Source of the DNA: JAZKFT01 sp039925965
Lineage (GTDB): Bacteria; Bacteroidota; Bacteroidia; Chitinophagales; Chitinophagaceae
Assembly (NCBI GenBank): GCA_039925965.1
Contig: JBDSXW010000061.1
Coordinates: forward strand, 1 to 64,000
DNA length: 64,000 bases
Direction: 5' to 3'
In this document: positions 44,822-53,546 of the stretch, in pieces
Layout of the letters: every line of letters starts with the position of its first letter
Position numbering within the stretch: position 1 is the first letter of the stretch
Program-made: the position numbers and the translations under genes
Notes under the pieces: generated by a model
What the model saw: only the letters and a program-made list of their open reading frames with translations
Told to the model about the DNA's origin: nothing
The model's database searches: none

Positions 44822-46024
44822 ATGCTTGCCAAAACAGCCCTTTCTTTCATGCTCCCGTATTTTCTCGTTACTACAACGGCTTTCTCGCAACGCAACATGC
44901 TGCTCAATGGCGATTTTGAAGACATCAACACCTGTGCAGAATACCATAGCGAATGCGGCGTGGAGGCCTGGTTTTATATGAGCGCTATCAAGGTGGAACT
45001 CAGCCATGCAAACAACAACGATACCCTGTTGGGTAATAATACCCTGACGGTATTTTACAATTGGAGTGGGAGCAACGCATTTTACCCCGTTATTGGAACG
45101 TTGCTGCCTTGTCTGTTGCAAAAAGATCGGCACTATACTTTTACAGGGGTGTTTAACGCCACTTTTAATAACAGGCTGAAGCTGAGACCCGGCCTGACGC
45201 TTGGAAGTCATTTTTATGTACCGCGCAGGCCCTTTAGTCAAAACCTGGTGCCAGATAGTATCCTGCTTATCGACCAGGTTCCCGGCCGCGATCTCTATCA
45301 TTTCGAATACCGTTTTACTGCCACCGGCGAAGAGAAATATCTCACGTTTGGCACTTTTATAGGAGCGGATACATTGAATGGGCCACTATTTGATCGTGGC
45401 CAGCGGCAAACCATCTCCTTAACGGTCGATCATTTTCAACTGGTGTCGGACGAACCCAACGAAGTGGCTTGCGCCGACTATAAAATCTACAAGCAAAATA
45501 TTTACGCCTACGACTTCCGGCATAAGGATATGGATTATACCCTTTACGGCAAAGGCGAACTGCCCATTAAAAAAGTGGATACCGGGACGGGGTCAGTTAC
45601 CCGGATTGAAATTCCAGTTGTGCCTCCGCCTACATCGGTAAAAGCCATTACAGACACTATTCTGCTGGGGGATGTACTCTTTGATTTTAATGAGGCCAGG
45701 ATCAAACCGGGCGCTATCGATATATTGAAAAAAATATTTACCCAAAAACTGCTTGGGAAAGCAAGGCCATCGATCGACAGTATTTATGTGGAAGGCCATA
45801 CTGATGCAATAGGCAGCGATGCTCAAAACCTGCAGCTAAGCCGACGCCGCAGCGAGGCGGTAAAAGAGTGGCTATTGATAGAAGGCATTTTGCCGGCAGA
45901 TAAAATAGCCATTCACCCATTTGGCAAGAGCCGGCCAAAAAGCAACAACAGCACGCCCCAGGGCAGGGCATTGAACCGAAGGGTGGAGGTGATCATTTTT
46001 CATCCTTCCAACAACACTCTATAA
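44822..46024 (+). CDS. OmpA-family protein with N-terminal beta domain
   Basis: The 400-residue protein has a signal peptide (MLAKTALSFMLPYFLVTTTAFS). An N-terminal beta-sandwich-like domain starts with NMLLNGDFEDINTCAEY, the usual opening of a carbohydrate-binding-like fold in Bacteroidota surface proteins. Residues about 280-395 are an OmpA C-terminal domain: LGDVLFDFNEARIKPGAIDI, SIYVEGHTDAIGSDAQNLQL, SRRRSEAVKEWL, and GRALNRRVEVIIF. The Asp of GHTD and the Arg of NRRVE are the peptidoglycan-binding residues, so the protein should anchor to the cell wall. The N-terminal part may face the periplasm or outer surface. The gene reads away from tRNA-Leu and is not in an operon. Confidence 0.87.
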   Translation: MLAKTALSFMLPYFLVTTTAFSQRNMLLNGDFEDINTCAEYHSECGVEAWFYMSAIKVELSHANNNDTLLGNNTLTVFYNWSGSNAFYPVIGTLLPCLLQKDRHYTFTGVFNATFNNRLKLRPGLTLGSHFYVPRRPFSQNLVPDSILLIDQVPGRDLYHFEYRFTATGEEKYLTFGTFIGADTLNGPLFDRGQRQTISLTVDHFQLVSDEPNEVACADYKIYKQNIYAYDFRHKDMDYTLYGKGELPIKKVDTGTGSVTRIEIPVVPPPTSVKAITDTILLGDVLFDFNEARIKPGAIDILKKIFTQKLLGKARPSIDSIYVEGHTDAIGSDAQNLQLSRRRSEAVKEWLLIEGILPADKIAIHPFGKSRPKSNNSTPQGRALNRRVEVIIFHPSNNTL

Positions 46025-46230
46025 ACTCTTTAACAAGCTGGCGTTTGATTTGTTAGTTGAAAAGACCTTTTAGGTTTGGCCAGTTGCGAAAAGACATGCG
46101 CCAGGCCTTGTTCTATCTTTCTTAGAGGTGGTCACGATATAAAATCGAAATATCGTGCAGGTGTGGAAACCTGGAATAAGCTGTTTTTTCAATGTCGCCT
46201 TCAAGTTTTAATAACCTGACTTCTTTATGA

Positions 46231-47535
46231 TCACACCCTTTTTATGTCCGCTCCCAGCGCCTTCAGCCTATCATCTATATGCTGGTAGCCCCGGTCTATT
46301 TGTTCAATGTTTTGTATAATGCTTTTGCCTTCGGCGCTAAGCGCAGCAATCAGGAGCGCTACACCGGCGCGTATATCCGGGCTGCTCATGGTGATGCCAC
46401 GCAGTTTTTGTTCCCGGCCAAGACCTACTACAGCCGCCCGATGTGGGTCGCAGAGAATGATTTGGGCTCCCATGTCGATGAGCTTATCTGTAAAAAATAG
46501 CCGGCTTTCGAACATCTTTTGGTGAATGAGTACCGTGCCTCTCGCTTGTGTGGCCACCACCAGCACAATACTTAAAAGATCAGGCGTAAAGCCTGGCCAT
46601 GGGTGATCGTAAATCGTGAGGACACCACCGTCCATAAAAGTCTGGATTTCGTAAAGGTCCTGTTCCGGCACCACAATATCATCCCCTTTAATATCGAATT
46701 GAATACCCAGCTGCCTGAATTTATCGGGTATCATGCCTAAGTCTGCAATGCCACAATCCTTGATGGTGATGGCGCTCTGGGTCATGGCGGCGAGACCAAT
46801 GAAAGAGCCTACCTCAATCATATCGGGCAGGATGCGGTGTTCGGTGCCGCCTAGTTTTTCAACACCAATAATCGTTAGCATATTGCTGCCGATGCCACTG
46901 ATATCGCCACCCATGCGGTTGATCATCTTGCATAGTTGCTGTACGTATGGTTCGCAGGCTGCGTTGTAAATGGTGGTGGTTCCTTCTGCTAAACAGGCTG
47001 CCATTACAATATTTGCAGTGCCCGTTACTGAGGGTTCGTCCAAAAGCATAAAAGTGCCTTTTAGATGGCTGCCCTCCAGGTCGTAACAACCATTATCAGC
47101 GTTGTAGGCAAATGTAGCGCCCAGCTTCTCAAAGCCGATGATATGTGTATCCAGCCTTCGGCGGCCGATTTTATCGCCACCCGGCTTTGGTACAAATGCT
47201 TTCTTAAACCTTGCCAGCATCGGCCCGGCCATCATCACCGATCCACGCAGTTTGCCGCTTTTTTTATGAAATGATTTGGTGCTTAAGTAATCCAGGTTTA
47301 CATCATCCGCCTGGAAGATGCAGGTGTCCTGCTGTGGCCGGTCCACTTTTACGCCCATATCCTGCAATAGTTCAATCAGGAGGTTTACGTCTACGATATC
47401 CGGTATATTCGTAATCGTTATTTTTTCGGGAGATAACAACACGGCACAGAGTATCTGCAAGGCTTCATTCTTGGCACCCTGCGGAATAATAGTACCGCTT
47501 AATTTTTTTCCTCCCCTTACTTCAAAATATGACAT
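46231..47535 (-). CDS. murA: UDP-N-acetylglucosamine 1-carboxyvinyltransferase with Asp in place of the catalytic Cys
   Basis: The 434-residue protein is MurA, which transfers enolpyruvate from phosphoenolpyruvate to UDP-GlcNAc in the first committed step of peptidoglycan synthesis. Conserved pieces are GAKNEALQILCAVLL (Lys22, Asn23), KLRGSVMMAGPMLARF, and the active-site loop VPKPGGDKIGRRRLDTH. In most bacteria the loop reads G-G-C-x-I-G, with Cys as the catalytic acid and fosfomycin target; here residue 121 is Asp. This change is known from some other lineages and is compatible with activity and with intrinsic fosfomycin resistance. The start at 47535 has a four-unit GATTT heptamer repeat 5 bases upstream. 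Length is normal. Confidence 0.95.
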   Translation of the reverse strand: MSYFEVRGGKKLSGTIIPQGAKNEALQILCAVLLSPEKITITNIPDIVDVNLLIELLQDMGVKVDRPQQDTCIFQADDVNLDYLSTKSFHKKSGKLRGSVMMAGPMLARFKKAFVPKPGGDKIGRRRLDTHIIGFEKLGATFAYNADNGCYDLEGSHLKGTFMLLDEPSVTGTANIVMAACLAEGTTTIYNAACEPYVQQLCKMINRMGGDISGIGSNMLTIIGVEKLGGTEHRILPDMIEVGSFIGLAAMTQSAITIKDCGIADLGMIPDKFRQLGIQFDIKGDDIVVPEQDLYEIQTFMDGGVLTIYDHPWPGFTPDLLSIVLVVATQARGTVLIHQKMFESRLFFTDKLIDMGAQIILCDPHRAAVVGLGREQKLRGITMSSPDIRAGVALLIAALSAEGKSIIQNIEQIDRGYQHIDDRLKALGADIKRV

Positions 47536-47540
47536 ATTAT

Positions 47541-47568
47541 GATTTGTGATTTTTGATTTGTGATTTCG
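47541..47568. repeat. Four 7-bp units (GATTTnn) just upstream of murA
   Basis: The units are GATTTGT, GATTTTT, GATTTGT and GATTTCG, exactly in phase. In the murA mRNA they form repeated A-rich AAAUC words 5 bases before the AUG, like those before tig. Confidence 0.75.
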
Positions 47569-47668
47569 AATGGTAAAATGGTGATTTATTAAAAAATCTT
47601 TCCCGGGCAGGAATTATTGCAGATTGAGCTGCCCGCCTTCCGAGCTGCGAAGTACGAATTGTTGGAAC

Positions 47669-47692
47669 AAAAAATCCCGAAAATTATTCGGG
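47669..47692 (-). terminator. Terminator of the response regulator gene
   Basis: The minus strand reads CCCGAA, a 5-base loop, TTCGGG, then ATTTTTTG. It lies 35 bp after the stop of the gene at 47727. Confidence 0.75.
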
Positions 47693-47726
47693 CTGTAGAG
47701 AAAGATATTAAACGATCCATGTTCGT

Positions 47727-48419
47727 TTATTCAACAACAAACCGGTATCCGATTCCTTTGATCGTCAGTATTTCCACCGATGGATCCTCTTTCAGGTAGC
47801 TGCGCAAACGCGTAACATAAACATCCAGGTTGCGACTGTTAAAAAAGGAGTCATTGCCCCATAGTTCGTTGAGGATATCGCGCCGGTCGGTAATGCCGTT
47901 GCGGTTGTTGTACAGAAATTTCAGGAGTTCACTTTCCCGGTAGCTGAGTTTGCGCTCATCCGCTGGCGAGTGGAGCACTTGCTTGTGCAGGTAAAAGGTA
48001 AAAACGCCCATATGCAATACGTCAGCATTATTGCTGGTTTCTTTACGAATGCCACTTTTGAGCGCCAGCAAATTGTCAATACGCACTATCAACTCTTCCA
48101 TGCTGAATGGCTTTCGGATATAGTCGTTGCCACCCACAGTAAAGCCTTTGACCACATCGTCGGTCTGGGTTTTGGCCGTAAGAAAAAGAATGGGAATCTG
48201 TTTGTCTATTTCACGGATTTCTTTGGCCAGCTGAAAGCCATCTTTATTGGGCAGCATTACATCCAGCACGCAGATGTCGGGCTGTGTCTTACGAAAGGCC
48301 GCAATCACTTTTGCACCATCGCTTTCCATATGCACCATCAAGCCACGGCTTTCCAGGCTTTCTTTAACTATTTTACCGAGGAACAATTCATCCTCTACGT
48401 ATAAGACTTTAATGGACAT
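47727..48419 (-). CDS. OmpR-family response regulator
   Basis: The 230-residue protein has an N-terminal receiver domain (IKVLYVEDELFLGKIVKE) with phospho-acceptor Asp53 in ICVLDVMLPNKDGF, Thr81 after PILFL, and Lys103 in YIRKPFSMEEL. A C-terminal winged-helix DNA-binding domain follows (KLSYRESELLKFLYNN, then RRDILNELWG and LDVYVTRLRSYLKEDPSVEI, ending IKGIGYRFVVE). It should be phosphorylated by the histidine kinase encoded upstream on the same strand, although 238 bp lie between the two genes. It has its own terminator. The kinase and the divergent GLPGLI gene next to it suggest envelope-related targets, by inference. Confidence 0.93.
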   Translation of the reverse strand: MSIKVLYVEDELFLGKIVKESLESRGLMVHMESDGAKVIAAFRKTQPDICVLDVMLPNKDGFQLAKEIREIDKQIPILFLTAKTQTDDVVKGFTVGGNDYIRKPFSMEELIVRIDNLLALKSGIRKETSNNADVLHMGVFTFYLHKQVLHSPADERKLSYRESELLKFLYNNRNGITDRRDILNELWGNDSFFNSRNLDVYVTRLRSYLKEDPSVEILTIKGIGYRFVVE

Positions 48420-48614
48420 ATTTCAGTAGTTGGTGAAATTTCCGGTTGCCGGCAGGAAGGAAACCAGTGGGGTACTTATACGATTAAAATTTTCTTTTTG
48501 ATTGGTCGAATTAAACACCCATAAATATAGCCCAAGTGCAGCAATGACGCCACTCAATATTTTTGATTGCGAAACTAAAATCTGAAACTTCGGTTTTGAG
48601 GCCAAATCGACGGA

Positions 48615-48656
48615 AAATAACAACCAGTAAGTAGCAACAGATAACCCATAACCAGC
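48615..48656. repeat. Six degenerate 7-bp units (AAC type) at a stop codon
   Basis: The units are AAATAAC, AACCAGT, AAGTAGC, AACAGAT, AACCCAT and AACCAGC, all in phase. They end one base before the stop codon of the histidine kinase gene (minus strand). The array resembles that at 10709-10750. Confidence 0.6.
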
Positions 48657-48657
48657 A

Positions 48658-50073
48658 TCACCTTTTCAACACCACGGTAAAAGTGCTGCCCTTGCCCTCT
48701 TCGCTCGTTACGCCGATCATGCCGCCATGTTCTTTGACCACTTGGGCTACATAACTCAGGCCCAGGCCATAGCCTTTGGTATTATGAGTGTCGCCATGCG
48801 GCACCCTGAAAAATTTGTCGAATATCTTCTGCCTGTAAGCAGGGCTGATGCCAATCCCATTGTCGGTTACGGCCAGTTCCACCGTGTCACCTAAATCGGT
48901 GATGGCAACTGAAATGGCAGGATCGTCCTTGCTATATTTAAGCGCATTATCCAGCAGGTTGTACAATACGCTGGTGATATGTAATTTGTCGCCGCTTATG
49001 GTAAAGTTTGTGCCTACAGTTTTTATATCCACCTGGGCGTGTTCTTTATCAAATTGTAATTGCATGCTTTTTACCACTTCCTGCACCAGGGTATCGATGG
49101 CAATCGGTTCCTTTCTCAACTCCAGTTCACTCTTTTCAAACATGGACATTTTAAGCACTTTATCTACCAGCATCCCCAGCCTGTTCAGTTCGTTGCCGCT
49201 GATATCGAGGTACTCACGGGTACGTTCAGGATCCTGCATGGCGTTAAAATTTTTTAGCGCTTCGATGGCCACACTTACTGTGGCGATTGGCGTTTTAAGT
49301 TCGTGTGTGATATTGTTGATGAAATCATTTTTCAATTCAGTCAACCGGCGTTGTTTGAGCAGGTTTTTATAGAGCAACGAAAAGGATGCAATCGTAAGGC
49401 CAATTAAAAACAAAGAGAAAATGATTTGTGGTGCCAGTTTTTTAAACAGATATATATTTTCGTGTTCAATTTTCATTTTGTAGGATGTTGGATGACTAAA
49501 TCCAACTATCACCTCATTGCGATCGATTGAAGGAGTGCCATCCTCCTTGATGTCCACGGTATCCTGCACCACGCTGTATTCGAGATCCATATTCTGCTTT
49601 TGCAATTGCCGGTCATATTTTTTCCTGATGTCCGATACAGTTAGCGGATCCAGCAGTGAATCGGCACCCAACATGATATCAAACATGCGTTCCGTAGCCC
49701 TTTCCCGCTTGGTAAAAGCTGAATCGTTGCCTTTCCTGATCTTAACCATAAACGGATTTTCCTTGCCTCCATCGATCGTGATCATTTTGACGGTATCCTG
49801 ATGATTTTTACCAGCCATACGTTTGCGTACCATGTTCATCATAATAGCCACCGATTCCGGCCGTCCGGGAAAATGGAATCTCTCATTCGAGTCGAGATTC
49901 AGGCGTGCGCCCTGCAGTTGCCATACACTTTCCCTGAACATGGAAGTGCTGCTGCGGTACATTTCACGTTGTTGTTCGTTATAGGTTTTGTTCAGCCACC
50001 AGCCCTGGAATCCCACGATGAGGAGGATAGCAGCCAGCATAGTAAAAAACGGAATACGAAGCGAATTTTTCAA
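48658..50073 (-). CDS. Membrane-bound sensor histidine kinase
   Basis: The 471-residue protein has a TM helix near the N-terminus (FTMLAAILLIVGFQGWWL), a periplasmic sensor region of about 180 residues with no known domain, and a second TM helix (IIFSLFLIGLTIASFSLLY). The kinase core then follows: phospho-acceptor His257 in NNITHELKTPIATV, N-box LLDNALKYSKDD, G1 VTDNGIGISP, F-box FDKFFRV and G2 KGYGLGLSYV. The start codon is TTG at 50073: an in-frame TGA precedes it directly, and the next Met would cut into the first TM helix. It is paired with the response regulator at 47727 and reads divergently from the GLPGLI gene at 50326. Confidence 0.92.
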   Translation of the reverse strand: MKNSLRIPFFTMLAAILLIVGFQGWWLNKTYNEQQREMYRSSTSMFRESVWQLQGARLNLDSNERFHFPGRPESVAIMMNMVRKRMAGKNHQDTVKMITIDGGKENPFMVKIRKGNDSAFTKRERATERMFDIMLGADSLLDPLTVSDIRKKYDRQLQKQNMDLEYSVVQDTVDIKEDGTPSIDRNEVIVGFSHPTSYKMKIEHENIYLFKKLAPQIIFSLFLIGLTIASFSLLYKNLLKQRRLTELKNDFINNITHELKTPIATVSVAIEALKNFNAMQDPERTREYLDISGNELNRLGMLVDKVLKMSMFEKSELELRKEPIAIDTLVQEVVKSMQLQFDKEHAQVDIKTVGTNFTISGDKLHITSVLYNLLDNALKYSKDDPAISVAITDLGDTVELAVTDNGIGISPAYRQKIFDKFFRVPHGDTHNTKGYGLGLSYVAQVVKEHGGMIGVTSEEGKGSTFTVVLKR

Positions 50074-50280
50074 TCAATTTTTTTATGATGATAACGGGTA
50101 TATTTTAGCCTGGTGTGGAGGTGTTGGTGCATGCCGGAGCCATGCAATGAAGGCCATAAAGCAAGCACTTCTGCGCACCGAATTCAAAAATAGAAGGATT
50201 AAAAATGCATCAGCCCGCATCGTTAACTTTATTTAACCAATATGCCAAGGGGGTTAACATTTTTGGTTTGGCATGTGCCT

Positions 50281-50288
50281 TAGCTTTG
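50281..50288 (+). promoter_or_regulatory. -7 box of the GLPGLI gene
   Basis: TAGCTTTG fully matches TAnnTTTG and lies 37 bases before the ATG at 50326. A TTTG at 50262-50265 is 15 bases upstream, closer than the usual 19-21. Confidence 0.5.
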
Positions 50289-50325
50289 CCGCTGCAAAAC
50301 GGATTTTATTAAACCGTAAACAATT

Positions 50326-51183
50326 ATGAAAACAATATTAATGGCGGCTGCCGCAACGCTTATCACTCTTGGAGCAGTAGCTCAGGTATCAGAAGGTAAA
50401 GTGGTGTACGAACGTAAAGCTAATATTTGGAAAAGTCTGCCACCGGAAGCGGAGCAGATGAAAGCCATGATTCCCGAATTCCAGACCAGTAAAATGGAAT
50501 TGGCTTTCAGAGAACAACAATCGCTATACATGCCATTTAAGACGGACGACGACAATATGCCATCCGGCGAATCTGTCGGCGGCGGCGGTGGGGGAGGTTT
50601 TCGCACCATGCGTTTTGGCGGAGGTGGAGATGCTGAAACATTTAAAGATTATGAAAAAGATACCAAAGTTGAGATTAGAGAATTAGGCCCTAAAAAATAC
50701 CTGCTCGACGATAGCCTGAAACACTATAGCTGGAAGCTAAGCCCGGATACCATGACCATTCTAGGGCATTTATGTCACAAAGCCACAACAGTAATAAAAG
50801 GCGGCATGATGGGGCAGCAACGTTTTAATTTTGGTGGCAGTCGTAATGGTGGCGGTGGTAACCGTGGCGGCGACTCTGCCAGCCGGGCACCAAGAGTAAT
50901 GCCCGACCAACCTGCCGTAGCCTGGTATGCCGATGATATTCCCAGCCCAAGCGGACCAGATGATTTTGGTGGATTGCCAGGCCTCATTCTTTACCTGAAT
51001 ATTGACGAAGGTGCCCTGGTATTTACGCCATTAAACTTCGATACCAAAGCTGGAACTGTAAAAGCCCCATCAGGTGCAAAAAAAATTAGCAGGGAAGAAT
51101 ATCGTTCAATGATGGAACAGCAAATAGGTGGCATGCGTCGTGCCGGCGGCGGCGGAGACCATCAAATTATTATACGTCAATAG
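50326..51183 (+). CDS. GLPGLI-family secreted protein with glycine-rich inserts
   Basis: The 285-residue protein has a signal peptide (MKTILMAAAATLITLGAVAQ) and the family features: GKVVYERKANIW at the start, DDSLKHYSWKL, ILGHLCHKATT, AVAWYADDIPSP and the name motif GPDDFGGLPGLIL. Two glycine-rich inserts are unusual: GGGGGGGFRTMRFGGGG and GGSRNGGGGNRGG. The C-terminus is also Gly-rich. GLPGLI proteins are periplasmic or surface proteins of unknown function, often next to TonB receptors. Here the gene is divergent from the histidine kinase gene, so the two-component system may control it; that is inference from position. It ends in a strong hairpin. Confidence 0.88.
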   Translation: MKTILMAAAATLITLGAVAQVSEGKVVYERKANIWKSLPPEAEQMKAMIPEFQTSKMELAFREQQSLYMPFKTDDDNMPSGESVGGGGGGGFRTMRFGGGGDAETFKDYEKDTKVEIRELGPKKYLLDDSLKHYSWKLSPDTMTILGHLCHKATTVIKGGMMGQQRFNFGGSRNGGGGNRGGDSASRAPRVMPDQPAVAWYADDIPSPSGPDDFGGLPGLILYLNIDEGALVFTPLNFDTKAGTVKAPSGAKKISREEYRSMMEQQIGGMRRAGGGGDHQIIIRQ

Positions 51184-51221
51184 CAGATTGCTATAGGAAT
51201 TCATTTCAGTTTACCCCAAAT

Positions 51222-51262
51222 AAAGAACATCCTTCGCTGGTAATGGGCGAAGGATGTTCTTT
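51222..51262. terminator. Strong hairpin terminator after the GLPGLI gene
   Basis: A perfect 16-bp stem AAAGAACATCCTTCGC and its complement with a 9-base loop, followed by a short T-rich tail. Confidence 0.75.
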
Positions 51263-51396
51263 AGTTTCAACTATCATGCAATTGCTTTTGAATACATTGG
51301 GGGTTGAAATGGCGAATGGACCATTGGAAATATTCCTGGGATTCACTATCATCAATTAGTCCAACCCATATAAATCAGACACCACACATTCGTAAC

Positions 51397-51427
51397 AAAA
51401 ATTCAAAAATTGAAAATCCAAAAATTC
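51397..51427. repeat. Four AAAAATTC-type units, period 7-8
   Basis: The units are AAAAATTC, AAAAATTG, AAAATCC and AAAAATTC, in the gap between the GLPGLI gene and the convergent purF gene. The rest of 51263-51499 shows no gene. Confidence 0.5.
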
Positions 51428-51499
51428 ACCCGGCCTTTTATCACCAATCTCCTGATGAAACAAATCAGACAGCAGTCATCCGACATCAAAAAATTCCTT

Positions 51500-53347
51500 T
51501 TAGTATCCTCTCACATTTTTGCCTTCCATATAATTCATAAATGCCTTATTGCATACCCGATTACCCCCTGGGGTTGGATAGTTACCGGTAAAGTACCAGT
51601 CGCCGGTATTGGTGGGGCAGCTTTCATGTAAATCTTCGATCGTCTGGTAAATTACATGCACTGGTATCTCTACGCCTTCAGGTGTGATCATCTGTGCTAT
51701 TTTGGCGGATATTTCTTCGGGTGTAAATTGTTTGTACACCTGGCGCACCACATTTTCTACATGCAACTGGTTAGTTCGCTGCAACTCTTTGCAATGATTG
51801 TGTAACTGGTCCAGCATCGGCTCCTGACCAGTTTCTTTTAACAGGCGGATGGCTGCCTGAAACGCAATAAAATCGCCCATCTTGCTCATGTCGATACCAT
51901 AACAATCAGGATAGCGTATCTGTGGCGCACTACTGATCACAATGATCTTTTTAGGCTTGAGCCTGGCCAGCATACGGATGATACTTTCTCTTAATGTAGT
52001 GCCGCGGACAATACTGTCATCGATCACCACCAGCGTATCTTCATCGGGCCGCGAAGTACCGTAGGTAATATCGTACACGTGCTGCACCATATCGTTGCGG
52101 CTCACATCCTCCGTAATAAAAGTGCGCATCTTAACATCCTTGATCACGATTTTTTCCTGGCGTATTTTACGGGTTACCATCTCCGCTAGTTTCTCTTCAC
52201 TATAATCGCCTACCCAGCTCATAATACGTTGCACCTTAATCGCATTGAGGTATTCCTCCATGCCCTTGCAGAGTCCTATAAAAGCTACTTCGGCCGTATT
52301 TGGGATATAAGCAAAAATAGTATTTCGTAAATCATAGTTGATAGTTTCCAGCACAGGCTTGCTCAGATGATGACCCAGTGCAATTCTTTCACGATAAATT
52401 TTCTCATCGTTACCGCGGCTGAAATAAATACGTTCGAAACTGCAAGCGCGCCGTTCTTTTGGCTCAAGTATTTGCGTTATTTTATAATCGCCGTTGTTAT
52501 CGCTGATCAGCGCACAACCAGGCATCAGTTCCATCACTTCATTCTCGCCCACATTAAACGTGGTGCGGATCGCGGCCCGTTCGCTTGCGGCTACTATAAA
52601 ATCTTCATTGGCATAGTAATAAGCCGGCCTGATGCCATTCGCATCCCGCATAATAAAACTGGATCCGTTGCCTACCAGGCCGCCAAAGGTATAGCCACCA
52701 TCGAATAGTGAAGTGGCCATTCTCAGAACATTTTCAATATTGGGATTTTCGTGGTCCAGCGCCTCTTCTTTTACAAGGAAATGGTGTATCACCTCCATCA
52801 TAGCCGCAAGGTCACTTTGTTTGGAAAAAGCGCCGGGCTCCACATTGATCAACCCGAATAATTCATCTGTGTTTACCAGGTTAAAATTACCGGCTAACGC
52901 GAGGTTCCTGGCCGGGCTTATGTTTCTTTTAATAAACGGGTGGCAAAAATCGACCTGGTTTTTACCCTGTGTGCCATACCGTAGGTGGCCCATCATCAGT
53001 TCACCCAAAAAAGGAAGGTGCCCTTTCATAAGGCCGGGATGCTGTGTAATATCGGGTTGAAATTTTTCAACCTCTGCCACTTCTTCACCTATTTTTTTAA
53101 ACAGGTCGGCAATGGGCTGTTGCACAGTGCTCCGGGTGCGATACAGAAAAGGGTAACCAGGCTCCACATTGGTTTTTACCACAGCCAAACCAGCGCCATC
53201 CTGGCCGCGGTTGTGCTGTTTTTCCATGAGCAGGTACAGTTTGTTAAGGCCATACATGGCGCTTCCATACTGTTGTAGATAATAAGATATAGGTTTACGC
53301 AGGCGAATAAATGCAAGGCCACATTCATGCTTTATCTGATCGCTCAT
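51500..53347 (-). CDS. purF: Amidophosphoribosyltransferase (long Bacteroidota form)
   Basis: The 615-residue protein catalyses the first step of purine synthesis, forming phosphoribosylamine from PRPP and glutamine. The N-terminal nucleophile is Cys9 in IKHECGLAF, so an eight-residue propeptide must be removed. The glutaminase domain shows KQHNRGQDGAGLAV, MGHLRYGTQGKN and LAGNFNLVN. The phosphoribosyltransferase domain has the PRPP loop LVVIDDSIVRGTTLRESI. It is longer than the roughly 500-residue E. coli enzyme, with a C-terminal extension (ENVVRQVYKQFTPEEISAKI). The start at 53347 is chosen because the upstream in-frame extension to 53449 would bury the nucleophile. A -7 box lies just upstream. 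Confidence 0.88.
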   Translation of the reverse strand: MSDQIKHECGLAFIRLRKPISYYLQQYGSAMYGLNKLYLLMEKQHNRGQDGAGLAVVKTNVEPGYPFLYRTRSTVQQPIADLFKKIGEEVAEVEKFQPDITQHPGLMKGHLPFLGELMMGHLRYGTQGKNQVDFCHPFIKRNISPARNLALAGNFNLVNTDELFGLINVEPGAFSKQSDLAAMMEVIHHFLVKEEALDHENPNIENVLRMATSLFDGGYTFGGLVGNGSSFIMRDANGIRPAYYYANEDFIVAASERAAIRTTFNVGENEVMELMPGCALISDNNGDYKITQILEPKERRACSFERIYFSRGNDEKIYRERIALGHHLSKPVLETINYDLRNTIFAYIPNTAEVAFIGLCKGMEEYLNAIKVQRIMSWVGDYSEEKLAEMVTRKIRQEKIVIKDVKMRTFITEDVSRNDMVQHVYDITYGTSRPDEDTLVVIDDSIVRGTTLRESIIRMLARLKPKKIIVISSAPQIRYPDCYGIDMSKMGDFIAFQAAIRLLKETGQEPMLDQLHNHCKELQRTNQLHVENVVRQVYKQFTPEEISAKIAQMITPEGVEIPVHVIYQTIEDLHESCPTNTGDWYFTGNYPTPGGNRVCNKAFMNYMEGKNVRGY

Positions 53348-53370
53348 AATTGATTGCTGTAGAAGAGCCG

Positions 53371-53378
53371 CAAATGTA
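53371..53378 (-). promoter_or_regulatory. -7 box of purF
   Basis: TACATTTG on the minus strand, 23 bases before the start at 53347, fully matches TAnnTTTG. No -33 box is clear. Confidence 0.45.
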
Positions 53379-53507
53379 GGTAAGTTGCGCCATGGCGGAT
53401 TATTGAAATGGTCATCTTGTTGGAGGTAAACGGGCCATTCGTCATTCAATCAATTGCCGTTGGGTCACCGAATTAAAAACAATGTTCAGGCAAATTTTAA
53501 TACCCAT

Positions 53508-53535
53508 GACTACTAACCAATGACCTACAGACAGG
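53508..53535. repeat. Degenerate 7-bp units near a stop codon
   Basis: GACTACT, AACCAAT, GACCTAC and AGACAGG are in phase with AC at positions 2-3 or 3-4. They lie 11 bp from the stop of the FMN reductase gene (minus strand). Confidence 0.4.
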
Positions 53536-53546
53536 CCGACTGCAGA

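Noticed and set aside
46133..46157. Hairpin CACGATAT/ATATCGTG downstream of murA.
   Set aside because: There is no T-run on either side, so it was not called a terminator; an operator role is possible but unsupported.
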